From the NCBI GenBank assembly GCA_030145265.1, contig JAQYWA010000071.1, positions 1-8,905 of the forward strand: a DNA stretch of 8,905 nucleotides. Reading direction: 5' to 3'. The DNA is from Desulfuromonas sp. (GTDB taxonomy: Bacteria > Desulfobacterota > Desulfuromonadia > Desulfuromonadales > Trichloromonadaceae). A program made the position numbers and the translations under genes. Shown in pieces: positions 7,274-8,905 of the stretch (its first letter is position 1; each line of letters begins with the position of its first letter). The notes beneath the pieces are model-generated. The model was not told where the DNA came from. It worked only from the letters and a program-made list of their open reading frames with translations, and did no database searches.

Positions 7274-7911
7274 CGGGGAGCCACGTGCTCACGCACCCCG
7301 CCAAAGGTCTTGCGATGCAACGGGGAAGGACCAAGGCGGGCAACAGCGGCCATGTGTTCGGCACTGCCATACCCCTTGTGCTTAGCCAGCCCATAACCGG
7401 GATAGCGGCGATCATAGGCAAGCATGAGACGATCCCGGAGCACCTTGGCGATAATCGAGGCGGCGGCCACCGAAAGTGAACGGGAATCGCCTTTTTTCAG
7501 GGTCTGCTGAGCGAGCGGAAGGGGAATCGGTGTAATGCCATCAACCAGCACAAAATCGGCAGGCAGCTTCAACCGCTGCACGGCCAGAGACATGGCGGCC
7601 AAAGTAGCTTGCAAGATGTTAACCCGGTCGATTTCTTCGGCTGAGACGATGCCAACCCCGATCGCCGCCGCCTGGGAGCGGATCAGATAAAAGAGCTTAT
7701 CGCGCTTTAGAGCCGTCAATTTTTTAGAATCGGTCAGACCAGGGAGTTCGAACGTTTCGGGCAGTATCACCGCCGCGGCAACCACCGGGCCAGCCAGCGG
7801 TCCGCGGCCGGCTTCATCGACACCGGCAACGTGGGCAAAACCCCTTTTTTGAGCCTGTTTCTCGAAAAAAAGGGGTGAGACTTCAGCAGAAGCAAACAGA
7901 TCCAGGGTCAT
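7270..7911 (-). CDS. rnhB: Ribonuclease HII
   Basis: RNase HII cuts RNA in RNA-DNA hybrids and starts removal of single ribonucleotides misincorporated in DNA. The 213-residue protein shows all family blocks. GVDEAGRGPLAGPVVAAAV gives D32 and E33, LTDSKKL lies at 59-65, and VLVDG gives D124. KKGDSRSLSVAAASIIAKV supplies D142 and the typical serine/alanine-rich helix. YGLAKHKGYGSAEH (173-186) and SPLHRKTF (196-203) are the usual C-terminal motifs. The four acidic catalytic residues are intact. AGGA lies 6 bases before the ATG, and the start coincides with the divergent region facing the small membrane protein gene. The last bases overlap yraN. In many bacteria rplS lies directly upstream of rnhB; here a separate opposite-strand gene and a terminator intervene. 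Confidence 0.96.
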   Translation of the reverse strand: MTLDLFASAEVSPLFFEKQAQKRGFAHVAGVDEAGRGPLAGPVVAAAVILPETFELPGLTDSKKLTALKRDKLFYLIRSQAAAIGVGIVSAEEIDRVNILQATLAAMSLAVQRLKLPADFVLVDGITPIPLPLAQQTLKKGDSRSLSVAAASIIAKVLRDRLMLAYDRRYPGYGLAKHKGYGSAEHMAAVARLGPSPLHRKTFGGVREHVAPR

Positions 7912-7946
7912 GAAATATCCTGTCGTACAAATTCCGGCTGGATTTC

Positions 7947-7982
7947 AGGTGCACCATGGTATACAATTCAGCCTGCGCACCT
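7947..7982. promoter_or_regulatory. Overlapping palindromes in the divergent rnhB/small-protein region
   Basis: The 100-bp gap between the two divergent starts holds a chain of small palindromes: GGTGCACC (7948-7955), ACCATGGT (7953-7960) and GTATAC (7959-7964). They lie within a wider inverted pair, AGGTGC (7947-7952) and GCACCT (7977-7982). TATACAAT (7960-7967) and TATAAC (7985-7990) are -10-like, but I see no well-placed -35 for either. The layout is operator-like and could serve either gene. It may also be chance. Confidence 0.25.
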
Positions 7983-8011
7983 AATATAACTTTAATGAGA
8001 GGAGAGAGTTC

Positions 8012-8203
8012 ATGGGAATCTTTTTTACGTTACTGTTTGTGGTCTTGTACCTGGCACTCATCGTTGACTGGAAGGATCTTATGGGGACCATCCGCTTGGG
8101 AGGCTGGGCTACCATCGGCGTCTACATCGTACTGACGATTGTGATCTTCAGCGTATTGACCGCCCCGGAGACCGCAGCCGTCGCTCCGGCCGTCCACCAC
8201 TAA
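8012..8203 (+). CDS. Small two-helix membrane protein, unrecognised
   Basis: I do not recognise this 63-residue protein. Residues 2-18 (starting GIFFTLLFVVLYLALIV) form one hydrophobic helix. A short polar loop follows (DWKDLMGTIRLGG, 19-31), then a second helix at about 32-51 and a short Ala/Pro-rich tail ending in two histidines. There is no cleavable signal-peptide pattern and no cysteine. A very good ribosome binding site, AGGAG (8000-8004), sits 7 bases before the ATG. The gene is closed by a strong terminator 28 bp downstream. Those signals argue that it is really expressed despite its size. It stands alone on the plus strand between rnhB (divergent) and rplS (convergent). A membrane role is inferred from hydrophobicity only. 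Confidence 0.75.
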   Translation: MGIFFTLLFVVLYLALIVDWKDLMGTIRLGGWATIGVYIVLTIVIFSVLTAPETAAVAPAVHH

Positions 8204-8230
8204 GTCAGCGCAATCTTCATTGCCTGATCC

Positions 8231-8276
8231 ACCAACGTAAAAAGCCCCGGCAAGATGCCGGGGCTTTTTTGTTGGT
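8231..8276. terminator. Strong bidirectional terminator between small membrane protein gene and rplS
   Basis: AGCCCCGGCA (8243-8252) and TGCCGGGGCT (8256-8265) make a perfect 10-bp GC-rich stem around an AGA loop. It is followed by T6 on the plus strand and, read on the minus strand, by T5 from the A-run at 8239-8243. The stem is extended by A/T pairing, and ACCAAC (8231-8236) pairs with GTTGGT (8271-8276) across a small bulge. It ends 28-73 bp after the plus-strand gene and starts 5 bp after the rplS stop, so it can end both convergent transcripts. Confidence 0.92.
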
Positions 8277-8281
8277 TACTA

Positions 8282-8629
8282 TCACACGTAACGCTTTTCC
8301 CGGATGCGGGCAGCTTTGCCGTGCAGGTTGCGCAGGTAGTAGAGTTTAGCGCGACGAACCCGGCCTACCATAATATTTTCAATTTTCTCGACGGCCGGAG
8401 AATGCAGGGAAAAAACCCTTTCGACGCCGACGCCGTTGGAAATCTTGCGAACGGTAAAAGTAGAGCCGACTCCGCGGTTGACCCGCTTGATGCAGACGCC
8501 CTGGTATACCTGGATACGCTGTTTGTCCCCTTCGACGATCTTTACATGAACCCGCAGCGTATCCCCGGCTTTGAACGGGGTAATGTTTTTGCGGATCTGC
8601 TCCATTTCCAGACGATCAATGATATTCAT
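8282..8629 (-). CDS. rplS: 50S ribosomal protein L19
   Basis: L19 lies at the interface between the two ribosomal subunits and contacts 23S rRNA. The 115-residue product has the standard L19 sequence throughout: [23 protein letters not shown] (18-40, in part), [29 protein letters not shown] (about 57-78) and [21 protein letters not shown] at the C-terminus. Length is normal. AGGAG lies 6 bases before the ATG. The gene follows the RNA methyltransferase gene by 83 bp, probably in a trmD-type ribosome-maturation operon, and its leader contains several hairpins. Transcription should end at the terminator 5 bp downstream, which separates it from rnhB. Confidence 0.98.
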   Translation of the reverse strand: MNIIDRLEMEQIRKNITPFKAGDTLRVHVKIVEGDKQRIQVYQGVCIKRVNRGVGSTFTVRKISNGVGVERVFSLHSPAVEKIENIMVGRVRRAKLYYLRNLHGKAARIREKRYV

Positions 8630-8648
8630 AACTTTCTCCTCTATACCG

Positions 8649-8693
8649 ATCCTTTTTCAGGATTCAATTGCGAATCCCGCCGCTGACGACGGG
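8649..8693 (-). promoter_or_regulatory. Structured rplS leader with mutually exclusive hairpins
   Basis: Between the methyltransferase stop and rplS the minus strand can form three hairpins. The first is a GC-rich 7-bp stem with one G-U pair and a TCAG loop (8693-8676). The second is GGATTC-GCAATT-GAATCC (8677-8660). The third is ATCCT-GAAAA-AGGAT (8663-8649). The second and third share bases 8660-8663, and the first and second share 8676-8677, so they compete. No T-run follows, so this is not a normal terminator. A role in L19 autoregulation or RNA processing is inference. Confidence 0.35.
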
Positions 8694-8712
8694 TCCGGGT
8701 TGTTGTCGTTGA

Positions 8713-8905
8713 CTACGGCTCGGCATGCAGCCGGTCCAGAATGATGGCGGCTGCCGACCGCACCGGCAGATGGTTGTAATCTCCGGCCCCACGTATCGAC
8801 TCGAGCACGGTCCAGCCCCGGGTGAACATTTCCGGCGCAAGGCCCCAACCCGTTCCGAACACCAGCATCAAGGGGTGGTGCTGCCGCAACTGCCGACATT
8901 GCTCG
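8713..8905 (-). CDS. SAM-dependent RNA methyltransferase (SPOUT-like), C-terminal fragment
   Basis: Only the last 63 residues are inside the window; the 5' part lies beyond the right edge. The fragment reads HHPLMLVFGTGWGLAPE, then RGAGDYNHLPVRSAAAIILDRL, and ends in HAEP. The FGTGWGLA loop followed by GDYNHL-x-VRSAAAIILDRL is the C-terminal, SAM-binding knot region I associate with the 'SAM-dependent RNA methyltransferase' family (Methyltrn_RNA_4). That family is found between trmD and rplS in Geobacter-type genomes. The substrate RNA is not known to me. The true frame is set by this conserved stretch; another open frame over the same bases gives an Ala/Gly/Pro-rich product without family features. 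It probably shares an operon with rplS, 83 bp downstream. Confidence 0.85.
   Translation of the reverse strand, partial: EQCRQLRQHHPLMLVFGTGWGLAPEMFTRGWTVLESIRGAGDYNHLPVRSAAAIILDRLHAEP

Noticed and set aside
8657..8899. Minus-strand open frame of 80 codons at the right edge
   Set aside because: It overlaps the RNA methyltransferase fragment in another frame. Only the 8713-8905 frame shows the conserved FGTGWGLA and YNHLPVRSA blocks.
1..8905. Defence island, phage, transposon or CRISPR
   Set aside because: No transposase, integrase, direct-repeat array, attachment-site-like repeats or compositional break was seen. All recognised genes are housekeeping or ordinary signalling genes.

Overview
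The window looks like ordinary chromosomal housekeeping DNA from a moderately GC-rich Gram-negative bacterium. The gene set and order, especially a stand-alone SPOUT-type SAM-dependent RNA methyltransferase just before rplS with rnhB and yraN close by, resemble Desulfuromonadales/Geobacter-type genomes. That placement is inferred from remembered gene order and family resemblance, not from a search. I see no insertion sequence, prophage gene, CRISPR array, tRNA or rRNA.

Layout, left to right. At 1-1046 (minus) is the 5' part of a CNNM/CBS-domain 'hemolysin-family' membrane protein that runs off the left edge. About 100-180 bp of divergent regulatory DNA separates it from ligA (plus), which overlaps an acylphosphatase gene by ATGA. 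These two converge, with only an 8-bp gap, on a minus-strand pair: rsmI (16S rRNA 2'-O-methyltransferase) followed by a single-domain response regulator whose start lies inside the rsmI end. Upstream of rsmI, also on the minus strand, are glutamine-dependent NAD+ synthetase (nadE), yraN and rnhB; rnhB and yraN overlap by ATGA. A 100-bp divergent region then separates rnhB from a plus-strand gene for a 63-residue two-helix membrane protein. A strong bidirectional terminator follows, then rplS (L19) and the 3' end of the RNA methyltransferase, both on the minus strand.

How the genes relate. ligA uses NAD+ and nadE makes it. rnhB removes RNA embedded in DNA, and LigA-type ligase seals the nicks left after such repair. 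rsmI, rplS and the right-edge methyltransferase belong to ribosome or RNA maturation. The layout suggests these transcription units: hemolysin-family gene; ligA-acyP; RNA methyltransferase-rplS; the small membrane protein; and rnhB-yraN with nadE and rsmI-response regulator downstream, probably with extra internal promoters.

The points most worth a second look are the receiver-only regulator translationally coupled to rsmI, the unrecognised small membrane protein that separates rplS from rnhB-yraN, the structured rplS leader, and the two competing start/promoter sets for ligA. I did not find a clear undescribed multi-gene system. All promoter calls are by eye and weak unless stated otherwise.
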